From: JBBRHH01 sp038222915 | GTDB taxonomy: Bacteria; Planctomycetota; Phycisphaerae; Tepidisphaerales; Tepidisphaeraceae | Reading direction: 5' to 3' | Length of the DNA: 7,258 bases | NCBI GenBank assembly: GCA_038222915.1 | Contig: JBBRHH010000307.1 | Location: 1-7,258 of the forward strand | Shown: positions 1-6,597 of the stretch, piece by piece | Numbering within the stretch: the stretch's first letter is position 1 | Layout: every line of letters begins with the position of its first letter | The notes under the pieces: model-generated | Databases searched by the model: none | What the model was told of the DNA's origin: nothing | The model's input: only the letters and a program-made list of their open reading frames with translations | Position numbers and translations under genes: made by a program

Positions 1-1296
1 CACGGCTCGGAGATCCGTCATGTGGTTTGGGTGACATTGCAGTTTTATCAGACGGTCTTCAAGCGACTGGGATATCAGATCAAGCTGATGCGGCACAATG
101 GCCGCAACAACGGTGACGCGGCGCACGATGTGACCCTCGCCGATCTGTTGTTGAAAGCCCCCTCACTGCCGCCCACGGTTGCGCCGGATATCAATGACAC
201 CGCTCTGCTACAGCCAACCGGTGGAACCACGGGTTCGTTGAAAGTGGCGGAGCTGTCACACCGAAACCTCCTCTCCAACGCGACGCAGGTGTCGGTCTGG
301 GCCAGCGTTCGGCCGGGGCAGGAGCGATTCCTCGCAGTGTTGCCCATGTTTCACGTATACGGGCTCACACTCTGCACAATCGCATGCGTCGCCTCCGCGT
401 GCGAGATGATCATGATGACCCGCTTTGACGCGGAGCAGGTGTTGAATCTGCAAAAGCGGTACAAGCCGACGATCTATCCACTCGTGCCGACGATGTGCGA
501 GGGGTTGTGCGATCAGATTGAAGCACAAGAGACGCCGGCGACCTGGGAGGGTGCACGGCTCTGCATCAGCGGGGCAGCCCCGCTTCCGCCGGCGCTGGCT
601 GAACGATTCCAGCGGCTGACAGGGATGCCGATCATTGAAGGCTACGGTTTGACGGAGGCCGGGCCGGTGACACATGCCAATCTGATTGTTGAATCCCGAT
701 CCGCCGCGATCGGCTTGCCCATGTCGGACACGCAGGTGCGCGTCGTGAGCCTGATCGACTCCTCGCGCGACGTGTCAGTTGGCGAGGCCGGCGAAATGTG
801 GGTGAGCGGTCCGCAGGTGATGAGTGGCTACTATTCCGATCCGGACGCGACGCGGCGCGTTATCACGGTCGATGATGAAGGTGTGCGCTGGCTGCATACG
901 GGCGATGTTGTGCGCTACGATGAAGATGGCTTCTTCCACGTGCTCGATCGTAAAAAAGACATGATCAACCGATCCGGCCTCAAGGTTTATCCCGGCCGGG
1001 TGGAGAAGGTTCTGGCCGCCCATCCGCAGGTGAAGGAAGTGGCTGTTGTAGGCAGGGCCGACGCAGTCCATACGGAAATGGTTGTGGCTGTGGTGGTCCC
1101 ACTCGCGACGCCGGAGCATCCTGAAAAATTGATCACCGAACTGCACGCGCTTTGCCGCGAGCATCTGGCGGTGTACGAGGTGCCGGCGCTATTTGAATTC
1201 GTGAAGGAACTCCCGCGTTCGGGGTTGGGGAAGGTGCTGAAGAAGGCATTGCGAACAACGCCGCTCGAGGCGAACGAACCAAAGGAGGCCGCGTGA
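1..1296 (+). CDS. AMP-forming long-chain acyl-CoA synthetase (FadD-like), 5' end outside window
   Basis: This adenylate-forming enzyme would activate a carboxylic acid, most likely a fatty acid, to its acyl-CoA through an acyl-AMP intermediate. The frame is open from base 1, so 431 C-terminal residues are present; family members run to about 500-560, so roughly 100 or more N-terminal residues are missing. The GTG at 22 is probably not the real start. Counting from the first codon, the phosphate-binding loop TGGTTG is at about 73-78, GYGLTE at 214-219, the ATP-binding aspartate in LHTGD at 298-302, the hinge DRKKD at 316-320, and the C-terminal catalytic lysine in SGLGK at about 411. After the P-loop the usual PKG reads LKV, a departure from consensus, although the lysine is kept. 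The stop overlaps the thiolase start, so the two genes are translationally coupled. Chain-length specificity cannot be read from the sequence. Confidence 0.9.
   Translation, partial: HGSEIRHVVWVTLQFYQTVFKRLGYQIKLMRHNGRNNGDAAHDVTLADLLLKAPSLPPTVAPDINDTALLQPTGGTTGSLKVAELSHRNLLSNATQVSVWASVRPGQERFLAVLPMFHVYGLTLCTIACVASACEMIMMTRFDAEQVLNLQKRYKPTIYPLVPTMCEGLCDQIEAQETPATWEGARLCISGAAPLPPALAERFQRLTGMPIIEGYGLTEAGPVTHANLIVESRSAAIGLPMSDTQVRVVSLIDSSRDVSVGEAGEMWVSGPQVMSGYYSDPDATRRVITVDDEGVRWLHTGDVVRYDEDGFFHVLDRKKDMINRSGLKVYPGRVEKVLAAHPQVKEVAVVGRADAVHTEMVVAVVVPLATPEHPEKLITELHALCREHLAVYEVPALFEFVKELPRSGLGKVLKKALRTTPLEANEPKEAA
1281..1288 (+). promoter_or_regulatory. Shine-Dalgarno for the thiolase, inside the synthetase 3' end
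   Basis: AAAGGAGG lies within the last codons of the synthetase. It is 7 bases from the ATG at 1296 and only 4 bases from the in-frame GTG at 1293, so it favours the ATG. The upstream TGA (1294-1296) and this ATG share one base, which is typical of coupled translation. Confidence 0.75.
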
Positions 1297-2600
1297 TGGT
1301 TGCCTGGAATACCAACAACATCGAGATTGCCATCGTGGGCGGCGCGCGGACCCCGTTCGCGCGGATGGGAACCGCCCTGAAGGAAGTACACGTTACCGAG
1401 CTCGCCAGGCGGGCGATGCAGGAGACGCTTTACCGCAGCAACTGGCCGGCCGACCGCCTCGACGAAGTGATTCTGGGCAACGTGGTGATGCCAGTGGATG
1501 CAACCAATCCGGCGCGGGTGTCGGCCGTCTGGGCAGGCGTGCCGGATCGCATTCCGGCCCTGACCGTCCAGCGCAACTGCGCATCGGGGATGGAAGCAAT
1601 CGCCGAGGCGGCCATCCGAATACGCGGCGGCCAGGGGCGTGTGATTCTCGCGGGCGGCGCTGAATCGATGAGCAGCATTCCATTGTTGTTTCCTGAAACC
1701 GCGGGTGCGCCGATGGGGCGACTCGCAAAAGCGCGCAACTTCTGGCAGAAGGTAACGGCGGGCGCTGCAATGCGGCCTCGCCATTTCAAGCCTGTCATCG
1801 GCCTGGAGCGCGGACTCACCGATCCAACCTGCGACATGATCATGGGCAAAACCGCGGAACTGCTTGCCCAGGAGTTCGGAATCACGCGGGCCGCGCAGGA
1901 TGAATATGCCCTCCACTCCCATCAAAAGGCGATGGCGGCGATCAAGGCGGGACGGCTACAGGAGGAGATCACGCCGGTGTATGTGGGAGATCGTTTTGAG
2001 CCGTTAACGCACGACGTGGGGCCGCGCGCCGAACAAACTCTGGCGGCCCTCGCAAAGCTGCGCCCCATCTTCGACAAGCGCGATGGGACAGTAACCGTTG
2101 GAAATTCGTGCCAGGTTACGGACGGAGCAGCAACGCTGCTGGTCAGCGACGCGGCATACGCCAACGCCGAGGGCCTCGAAGTCATGGGATACGTAAAAGC
2201 GTACGCCTACACAGGCCTCGACCCCGCGCGGATGGGCCTCGGTCCGGTGTTCGCGATTGAGCAACTGCTGAGACAGACGGGACTGTCGATGAACGACATC
2301 GGCCTGTTCGAGATCAATGAGGCGTTCGCCGCGCAGGTGTTGGCCTGCCAAAAGGCGATGTCGTCGGTCGCGTTTGCGCGGGAACACCTGGATCGCGAGG
2401 CCGCCCTGGGTGATCTCGACCCGGCGAAATTGAATGTTAACGGCGGCGCAATCGCACTCGGCCACCCGGTGGGTGCAACCGGTGCACGCCTTGTTTTGAC
2501 CTTACTCCACGAAATGCAACGGCGCGATGTGTCGCTCGGCATCGCCGCGCTCTGTGTCGGCGGCGGCCAGGGGGCGGCCATTCTGCTGGAACGGCGATAA
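1296..2600 (+). CDS. Acetyl-CoA C-acyltransferase (thiolase), FadI-like
   Basis: A complete thiolase of 434 residues, close to the length of E. coli FadI (436) and longer than FadA-type enzymes. It would cleave 3-ketoacyl-CoA with CoA to acetyl-CoA and a shortened acyl-CoA. Numbering from the ATG, the nucleophilic cysteine is C95 in NCASGMEA, the NEAFA asparagine loop is near 341-345, the catalytic histidine is H390 in GHPVGATGAR, and the second acid/base cysteine is C420 in CVGGGQG, so all active-site elements are present. The segment before the GGAIALGHP motif carries a FadI-like insertion (AREHLDREAALGDLDPAKLN). FadI itself has HEAFA where this has NEAFA. The ATG is preferred over GTG 1293 because of spacing from AAAGGAGG. 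The enzyme sits directly after an acyl-CoA synthetase, which supports fatty-acid degradation; a FadJ-type partner is not in the window. A biosynthetic (acetoacetyl-CoA) role is less likely. Confidence 0.93.
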   Translation: MVAWNTNNIEIAIVGGARTPFARMGTALKEVHVTELARRAMQETLYRSNWPADRLDEVILGNVVMPVDATNPARVSAVWAGVPDRIPALTVQRNCASGMEAIAEAAIRIRGGQGRVILAGGAESMSSIPLLFPETAGAPMGRLAKARNFWQKVTAGAAMRPRHFKPVIGLERGLTDPTCDMIMGKTAELLAQEFGITRAAQDEYALHSHQKAMAAIKAGRLQEEITPVYVGDRFEPLTHDVGPRAEQTLAALAKLRPIFDKRDGTVTVGNSCQVTDGAATLLVSDAAYANAEGLEVMGYVKAYAYTGLDPARMGLGPVFAIEQLLRQTGLSMNDIGLFEINEAFAAQVLACQKAMSSVAFAREHLDREAALGDLDPAKLNVNGGAIALGHPVGATGARLVLTLLHEMQRRDVSLGIAALCVGGGQGAAILLERR

Positions 2601-2606
2601 CGGGCA

Positions 2607-2658
2607 AATAAAAAAACCGGCGCGGGGATGTGGAAAGGAATCATCCGCCGCGCCGGTT
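2607..2658 (-). terminator. Intrinsic terminator of the PilZ gene, possibly bidirectional
   Basis: AACCGGCGCGG (2615-2625) pairs perfectly with CCGCGCCGGTT (2648-2658). The stem continues with GGATG (2626-2630) against CATCC (2642-2646) after a one-base bulge, leaving an 11-base loop. The A-rich run at 2607-2616 becomes a U-rich tail on the minus strand, so termination is strongest for the PilZ transcript, whose stop is at 2679. On the plus strand only weak T-rich sequence (CTTCGTTTCTATT) follows the hairpin. It may still insulate the thiolase, whose stop is 6 bases before this element. Confidence 0.85.
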
Positions 2659-2678
2659 CTTCGTTTCTATTGGTGTGA

Positions 2679-3146
2679 TCACGCAGCGAGGGGCTGCGTG
2701 GAGAGATACAGGCCAAGCATGCCGCGATCCATTTCTTCCATGTCCACGAGACGGCCGGCGATTTCCATTTGGCGGGAATCGAGCGGCAGCACGCGTGCAA
2801 CCGACATCCAGCCGATCCACTCGTTCTTGGGTTCGGGGGTGTTGGCGGAGGTGTCGACGAACGGACAGATGCCCGCATAGTTCGGGAGTTCGATGCGGAC
2901 GCGAAGCTGGTGCTCGGGACGGATGGTGGCGCTCTGGTCGGCGCGGATGCGGACGCCGCCGGAAGAGATGTCGACGATCTCGCCGAGGGGCTCGCCGGAG
3001 CGGCGCTTGGCGTCCCAACGCTCGATACTGATGCGATGGGTTTCCAGGTCATGACGGCGCGTCTCGCGGCGGTCACTCCCGCGCGCAGTGGTGTCGGTGC
3101 CCGTTGACTGCTTTTTCCGCTTCCCGAACTCGTGCAGTGTGGTCAT
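2679..3146 (-). CDS. PilZ-domain protein, predicted c-di-GMP receptor
   Basis: A 155-residue soluble protein with a single PilZ domain spanning roughly residues 26-150. Both signature elements for cyclic di-GMP binding are visible: an RxxxR arginine pair (R26/R30, also R27/R31) and DxSxxG as DISSGG at 59-64. This makes it a candidate receptor that changes conformation on binding c-di-GMP. No effector domain is fused to it, so the output (motility, adhesion, exopolysaccharide or a partner protein) is unknown. The N-terminal 25 residues are basic and low in complexity and probably disordered. The ATG is supported by GGAG seven bases upstream on the minus strand (CTCC at 3154-3157 on plus). It is convergent with the thiolase and divergent from the M48 gene, so it appears monocistronic and has its own terminator. 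Confidence 0.88.
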   Translation of the reverse strand: MTTLHEFGKRKKQSTGTDTTARGSDRRETRRHDLETHRISIERWDAKRRSGEPLGEIVDISSGGVRIRADQSATIRPEHQLRVRIELPNYAGICPFVDTSANTPEPKNEWIGWMSVARVLPLDSRQMEIAGRLVDMEEMDRGMLGLYLSTQPLAA

Positions 3147-3337
3147 GGCTGGTCTCCGTTAAGATGGGTAACTTGTCATTGTTCATATCGGCGGACTTTA
3201 GGAAGAACTTTGGAGGTTTGGGAAGCCTTGGAGTTATCGGGTGGGGCACCAAGCGTCCTACTATTAAAGGACTTCGATGCCGCTTGGTCTGCCGTGCGGT
3301 AAACTCTTTCAGTTGGCCGACGTATGTGTGAGCGACT
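3147..3337. other. Divergent intergenic region between the PilZ and M48 genes
   Basis: About 190 bases that must carry the promoters of both divergent genes. I see no convincing sigma-70 pair on either strand. The plus strand has TACTAT near 3259 with only a poor -35 candidate. On the minus strand the only clear signal is the PilZ Shine-Dalgarno. The centre (about 3209-3234) has loose repeats of TTTGGAGG, TTTGGGAAG and CTTGGAG, too degenerate to call an operator. Confidence 0.4.
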
Positions 3338-5023
3338 GTGTCACGACTCCTGATTTTATTGATCTTCGCCGTCTGGATGCTCCCGCCGCTTGGCGGCGAG
3401 CGTCCGCTGATGTCCATTGGCTGGTCGGTGGCGACCGTGTTCTCAGGTTATCTGACGCTGGTCATGATCGTCCGGACATGGTCGCGACGCCTCGCACGTG
3501 ACATCGGTCGTCGCAGCCAGAAAAGCCTCGACCGCTTCAACTGGATGCTCATGTCGGCGCGCTTCCTTGTCCCGGCCTGGCTGCTCTTCAACCTCTACGG
3601 CGGCCCGGGCTGGAAATACATCGTTCAACATGCCCTGCGTTCCATCAGCCTTCCGGATGCCCATGGCCTGCCCGCCATTGAGCTCCCATCGTGTTTCCTT
3701 GGCATCCTCCCTTCCCTTCTCACTTGGGTTGCTTTGTGGTGGGCGGCCTATCCCGCCGAGCGCGCCCTCCGCGAACAGAGCCTGCTCAATAGCCTCGACA
3801 GTGATCTCCCGCTCCACGCCCCGCCGCCACTTGGAAAGTATCTGCTCGCCCAGGTGCGCCAAAGCCTTCTGTTCATTCTCGTCCCGGTGCTGATGGTGCT
3901 GATGGTTCACGACGCTCTTTCCGGGGCGTTGCGGTTTACGGGGCGCTGGTCCGAGGAAATCGATCAGCCACTTCAGATCGCCGGCGCGTTGATGGTCTAC
4001 CTGTTTGCGCCGGTCCTTCTTCGCCGAATCCTGAATACCAGACCCCTTCCGGATTCACCGCTGCGCCGGCGGCTGGAAGCCATTTGCCGCCGGGCCAAGC
4101 TCGGCTATCGCGACATCCTCCTTTGGAACACCGACTACAGCATGGGCAACGCCGCCGTCATGGGGCTCGTCCCGCGCCTCCGCTACATCATGATGTCCGA
4201 CCTGCTCCTCGAAACGATGGACGACCGCCAGATTGAGGCCGTATTCGCCCACGAGTTGGGCCATGTAAAGCACCATCACATGGGCTGGTTTGTCGTCTTC
4301 TTCGTTGTGGTGGTCCTGGCGGCGATGGGCCCGGTTGACCTCTTTGCGCGATGGCTCGGAGACGCCGTTGCGCACGTAGTTCAGAAGCGCACCCATATCG
4401 ATCGGCATGACATTGACACCGTGCTGGAAGTTGTGCTTGGCTTTGCATGGATGGCCGCAACACTTGCGATGTTCGGCTATATCAGCCGGCGTTTTGAGCG
4501 GCAGGCGGATGTCTTCGCCGCACGGATGATCCAAACCGATTGGTGCAGCGAAGGCATGGGCGAAAGCGCGAGCGCGGCCACCTGGCCAACCCGGATCCAG
4601 GTCGAAGGCGGCGGGTCAGTCACTGTGGTTGATGTCCCCGAAGTTGCCCGGCGTCTCCCGGTCAAGGAAACCAATGTAGGCCACTACGGCGCGATGGTCT
4701 TCAGTTCCGCCCTCGAGCGGGTCGCAGTCGTTAATAATATTCCAGTGGCCGCTCGAAGCTGGTGCCACGGCAGCATCGCCAAGCGGATGAAATATCTCAA
4801 TATGCTCGGCCGCCAGCCGGAACTGACGCGCCAGTTCGACGGCGTCATGCGGCGGTTGAAGCTGACGCTCGTCGTCGCCGGGGTTGTCTTCGGCGCATGG
4901 TGTGCGCTCGCTCCGGCCGAGTCGACCGCCCCCGCCGAACCCGCTGTCCAGCAGGAGCAGCGGCGGGTTGTACATCATTCATATAAAAGTGATGGGCCGG
5001 TGTCGCTCGGGCACGATGGATAG
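3338..5023 (+). CDS. Membrane-bound M48-family zinc metallopeptidase
   Basis: A 561-residue integral membrane peptidase of the HtpX/Ste24 (M48) type. The zinc site is complete: HELGH at 305-309 with catalytic E306, and the third ligand E387 in FERQAD. A downstream CHGSIAKRM near 478 matches the conserved HPSxxxR element of the family. Hydrophobic segments lie at about 4-14, 28-46, 72-86, 118-138, 175-192, 212-229, 316-333 and 365-382, with another near 509-526, followed by a short polar Pro/Ala/Gln-rich tail. It is larger than typical HtpX proteins (about 290 residues) because of a roughly 230-residue N-terminal membrane region. Such enzymes usually act in membrane protein quality control; the substrate here is unknown. 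The start is GTG: an in-frame TGA at 3329-3331 excludes anything much earlier, and no good Shine-Dalgarno precedes it, so the next ATG (3377) is an alternative. The cupin follows after 11 bases. Confidence 0.88.
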   Translation: MSRLLILLIFAVWMLPPLGGERPLMSIGWSVATVFSGYLTLVMIVRTWSRRLARDIGRRSQKSLDRFNWMLMSARFLVPAWLLFNLYGGPGWKYIVQHALRSISLPDAHGLPAIELPSCFLGILPSLLTWVALWWAAYPAERALREQSLLNSLDSDLPLHAPPPLGKYLLAQVRQSLLFILVPVLMVLMVHDALSGALRFTGRWSEEIDQPLQIAGALMVYLFAPVLLRRILNTRPLPDSPLRRRLEAICRRAKLGYRDILLWNTDYSMGNAAVMGLVPRLRYIMMSDLLLETMDDRQIEAVFAHELGHVKHHHMGWFVVFFVVVVLAAMGPVDLFARWLGDAVAHVVQKRTHIDRHDIDTVLEVVLGFAWMAATLAMFGYISRRFERQADVFAARMIQTDWCSEGMGESASAATWPTRIQVEGGGSVTVVDVPEVARRLPVKETNVGHYGAMVFSSALERVAVVNNIPVAARSWCHGSIAKRMKYLNMLGRQPELTRQFDGVMRRLKLTLVVAGVVFGAWCALAPAESTAPAEPAVQQEQRRVVHHSYKSDGPVSLGHDG

Positions 5024-5034
5024 AAGGAGCGGAC

Positions 5035-5406
5035 ATGCCGACATTTATTGCAGTGCCAACGCGCGTCGAGGCCACAGGCAACAAGCCGAAGATCATCGAA
5101 GAATTCATCGGCCGGGTAAACAGTGCGGAATCGAGACTGAGCGTCGCCCGCATGCGCAGCCCGGGCGGATGGGTCGAACCCGGTCAAACGCCGGAGTTCG
5201 ACGAGTTCACCATCGTCCTCGCGGGAATGCTCCGGGTAACCAGCAAGAGTGGTGTGATCGACGTTGGCGCAGGTCAGGCGATTATCACCCACGCGGGCGA
5301 ATGGGTGCAGTATTCAACGCCGGAATCCGAAGGCGCGGAGTATGTCGCGGTTTGTCTGCCGGCCTTCTCGCCGGCGACGGTGTATCGGGATCAAGCCGAT
5401 CTCTGA
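5035..5406 (+). CDS. Small cupin-domain protein without canonical metal ligands
   Basis: A 123-residue single-domain cupin. Motif 1 keeps its second half, E57-x6-G64 (EFTIVLAG), but the positions normally held by the HxH histidines are Q51 and P53. Motif 2 (G80-x5-H-A-G88) has valine at 91 where the last histidine usually sits. The fold is clear but a classical dioxygenase or isomerase metal site is not, so a binding or sensing role, or an unusual metal site, is more likely; the function is not recognised. AAGGAG at 5024-5029, five bases before the ATG, overlaps the M48 stop region, and the 11-base gap implies co-transcription with the peptidase. It ends 17 bases from the convergent NYN gene, with no terminator visible between them. 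Confidence 0.82.
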   Translation: MPTFIAVPTRVEATGNKPKIIEEFIGRVNSAESRLSVARMRSPGGWVEPGQTPEFDEFTIVLAGMLRVTSKSGVIDVGAGQAIITHAGEWVQYSTPESEGAEYVAVCLPAFSPATVYRDQADL

Positions 5407-5423
5407 TCGCCAAGTTGGACGCG

Positions 5424-6077
5424 CTACCAATTGGCCGGCTTTTGAACGAATCCGCCGAATCCATCTGGAACTTTGTTCGGGAACTGGGCTGGTCTTAATA
5501 ACTGCAAAGGAAGATCGCGCGCCCTGTCGGCGTATGATCGCAACTCAACTGCAGCGCCCCGCGTTGGACTACGGCTTGGCACATAGACTTGGATTTTGAT
5601 ATTCGGAAAGCGCGATTTGACTAGCTTGACCCCGGGCACCAGATCGGAGTCGCCACTGACAAGTACCATTCGATCACATGCGCCGTCAAACGCGTCAACC
5701 ACCATTTGAACCGCGATATTCACATCAGTGTGCTTTTCTTCCGGCATCTGAAAGATGCGTGGGCCGCTGAAGGAGCATTTCATCTGACGGCACGTGATCT
5801 GCTTGTTCTTAAATTAGCCCAGGACCACTATCACCGAAGACAGCGATTCGAGCGCCTTCAAATACGTCTTTTGATTTTCCTGAGTCGAGCCGGTGACGAT
5901 AGCGGTGAAATAGTAGATCGTCTGTATCTGGTCCGCTTGGAGAAGTCTGCGGAAATAATCCTCGAGATTCAGCCATTTGTATGGAGTGCCACGGATAGCG
6001 CCGTAGTAGAAGTTGAAGCCATCAATGTAGACGTTTGTTCTCGCCAAGATCTGACAAAGGTACAGGCGAGTCGGCAT
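5424..6077 (-). pseudogene. NYN-domain (PIN-like, LabA-type) ribonuclease gene interrupted by an in-frame TAA
   Basis: One minus-strand reading frame encodes a NYN-domain protein of about 217 residues, broken by TAA at 5814-5816. Before the stop are NVYIDGFNFYYG with the first acidic residue and GTPYKWLNLED. After it, in the same frame, come FKNKQITCRQMKCSFSGP, EEKHTDVNIAVQ and VSGDSDLVP with the other acidic residues, then the conserved tail ending FGGFVQKPANW. NYN proteins are PIN-like metal-dependent RNases. The two halves join without any frameshift, so a single nonsense change explains the break, and the stop is one substitution from Lys, Gln, Glu or Tyr codons. The ATG at 6077 is the first ATG; a TTG at 6047, just before RTNVYIDG, would match where family members often begin. 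An earlier TTG at 6113 runs through a terminator hairpin and is unlikely. The region is more AT-rich than its neighbours, consistent with transfer. Confidence 0.85.
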
Positions 6078-6083
6078 TTCACC

Positions 6084-6110
6084 AAAAAAAAGCCAGCCAT
6101 ATAGGCTGGC
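6084..6110 (-). terminator. Intrinsic terminator in the NYN leader
   Basis: On the minus strand a perfect 7-bp stem (GCCAGCC/GGCTGGC, 6092-6098 with 6104-6110) closes a five-base loop and is followed at once by eight U residues (A8 at 6084-6091 on plus). It lies 6 bases before the first ATG of the NYN frame and downstream of no protein gene. The plus strand has no T tract, so it acts only on minus-strand transcription. Confidence 0.85.
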
Positions 6111-6113
6111 CAA

Positions 6114-6128
6114 CCGGAGTAAATCCGG
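6114..6128 (-). repeat. Second small hairpin directly upstream of the leader terminator
   Basis: CCGGA (6114-6118) and TCCGG (6124-6128) form a 5-bp perfect stem with a five-base loop. It is separated from the terminator stem by only three bases, giving a tandem hairpin on the minus-strand RNA. Confidence 0.5.
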
Positions 6129-6142
6129 GGAGTCGTGCTTCT

Positions 6143-6170
6143 AGTTTATAGCGACGTTCAAGGGAGTCAA
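6143..6170 (-). promoter_or_regulatory. Candidate sigma-70 promoter for the NYN leader
   Basis: On the minus strand TTGACT (6165-6170 on plus) matches five of six -35 positions. TAAACT (6143-6148), 16 bases downstream, matches four of six -10 positions, and TATAAA overlaps it at 6145-6150 with a poorer spacing of 14. Transcription would begin near 6136 and produce a leader of about 50 bases ending at the terminator. This is a pattern match only. Confidence 0.4.
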
Positions 6171-6198
6171 GTAGAACCTAAATCTGAAACTGTTCGAT

Positions 6199-6597
6199 TT
6201 AGGCTCTGTCTGAAAACAGTAACTTCAGATAGCGCTTGATCATCGCCAATTGCAGCATGGCGATAAAGCTGATCGCCAGCTTTTCAAATCGGGTGCCGAT
6301 CCGCCGGTTCTCCTTCAGCCATCCGATACACTGCTCGATGACCGCTCGTCCGCGGTAGGTCGGCTTGTCGAACTTGACCCGCCCATCGTGCCGCGCCTTC
6401 TCGTTGTCTTTGTGCGGAATCACCGGCTTGATCCGCTGGGCCTTGAGCCAGTCACGATTCTTCCGGCTGCTATAGCCTTTGTCGCCGGCCATCTTGCGGG
6501 GGCGGATTCGTTGGCGGCGGGTGCCGATCAGTGTCGCCACCGCTCGCTCGATCACCGGTTGCATCATCGTCGAATCGTGCACCTCGCCGCCCGTCAC
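6199..6597 (-). CDS. IS5-family transposase OrfB (C-terminal DDE part)
   Basis: A 132-residue frame from GTG 6597, holding the second catalytic aspartate in GDKGYSS (D39) and the IS4/IS5 YREK signature Y-x2-R-x3-E-x6-K at Y81, R84, E88 and K95. The same frame is open upstream to the A6 tract at 6714-6719 and encodes family-like HALGRSRGGFGSKFH and LLTDGKGTPLAVE, absent from a GTG-initiated product. This argues that OrfB is made as a -1 fusion to OrfA, giving a transposase of about 287 residues spanning 6199-7061. The stop TAA uses the target TA plus one flanking base outside the element. Confidence 0.87.
   Translation of the reverse strand: MTGGEVHDSTMMQPVIERAVATLIGTRRQRIRPRKMAGDKGYSSRKNRDWLKAQRIKPVIPHKDNEKARHDGRVKFDKPTYRGRAVIEQCIGWLKENRRIGTRFEKLAISFIAMLQLAMIKRYLKLLFSDRA
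6200..6221. repeat. IS left inverted repeat with TA target site
   Basis: TAGGCTCTGTCTGAAAAC plus AGTA. The first 18 bases are the exact reverse complement of 7105-7122. The next four match at three positions. The leading TA is the presumed target duplication. Confidence 0.9.

Noticed and set aside
987..1925. 312-codon open frame on the minus strand across the synthetase-thiolase junction
   Set aside because: It is antisense to two strongly supported genes, its translation is rich in His, Arg and Ser with no recognisable domain, and long antisense frames are expected at this GC content.
2207..3076. 289-codon minus-strand frame overlapping the PilZ gene and thiolase 3' end
   Set aside because: Low-complexity Ser/Pro/Arg translation out of frame with the PilZ gene. 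It also crosses the terminator.
4884..5498. 204-codon plus-strand frame over the M48 end and the cupin
   Set aside because: It is out of frame with the cupin, which has a good ribosome-binding site and cupin motifs. The translation is Arg-rich without a domain.
5706..6104. 132-codon plus-strand frame opposite the NYN gene
   Set aside because: It is the complement of conserved NYN-coding sequence and shows no family resemblance of its own.
6078..6113. Extension of the NYN frame to the TTG at 6113
   Set aside because: These codons are the terminator hairpin and its poly-U tail, and family members begin much nearer the YIDGFN motif.
6078..6199. tRNA, CRISPR repeat or integron attC site in the NYN leader
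   Set aside because: No cloverleaf, no regularly spaced repeats and no attC core sites are visible; the two hairpins and U tract are better explained as a terminator.
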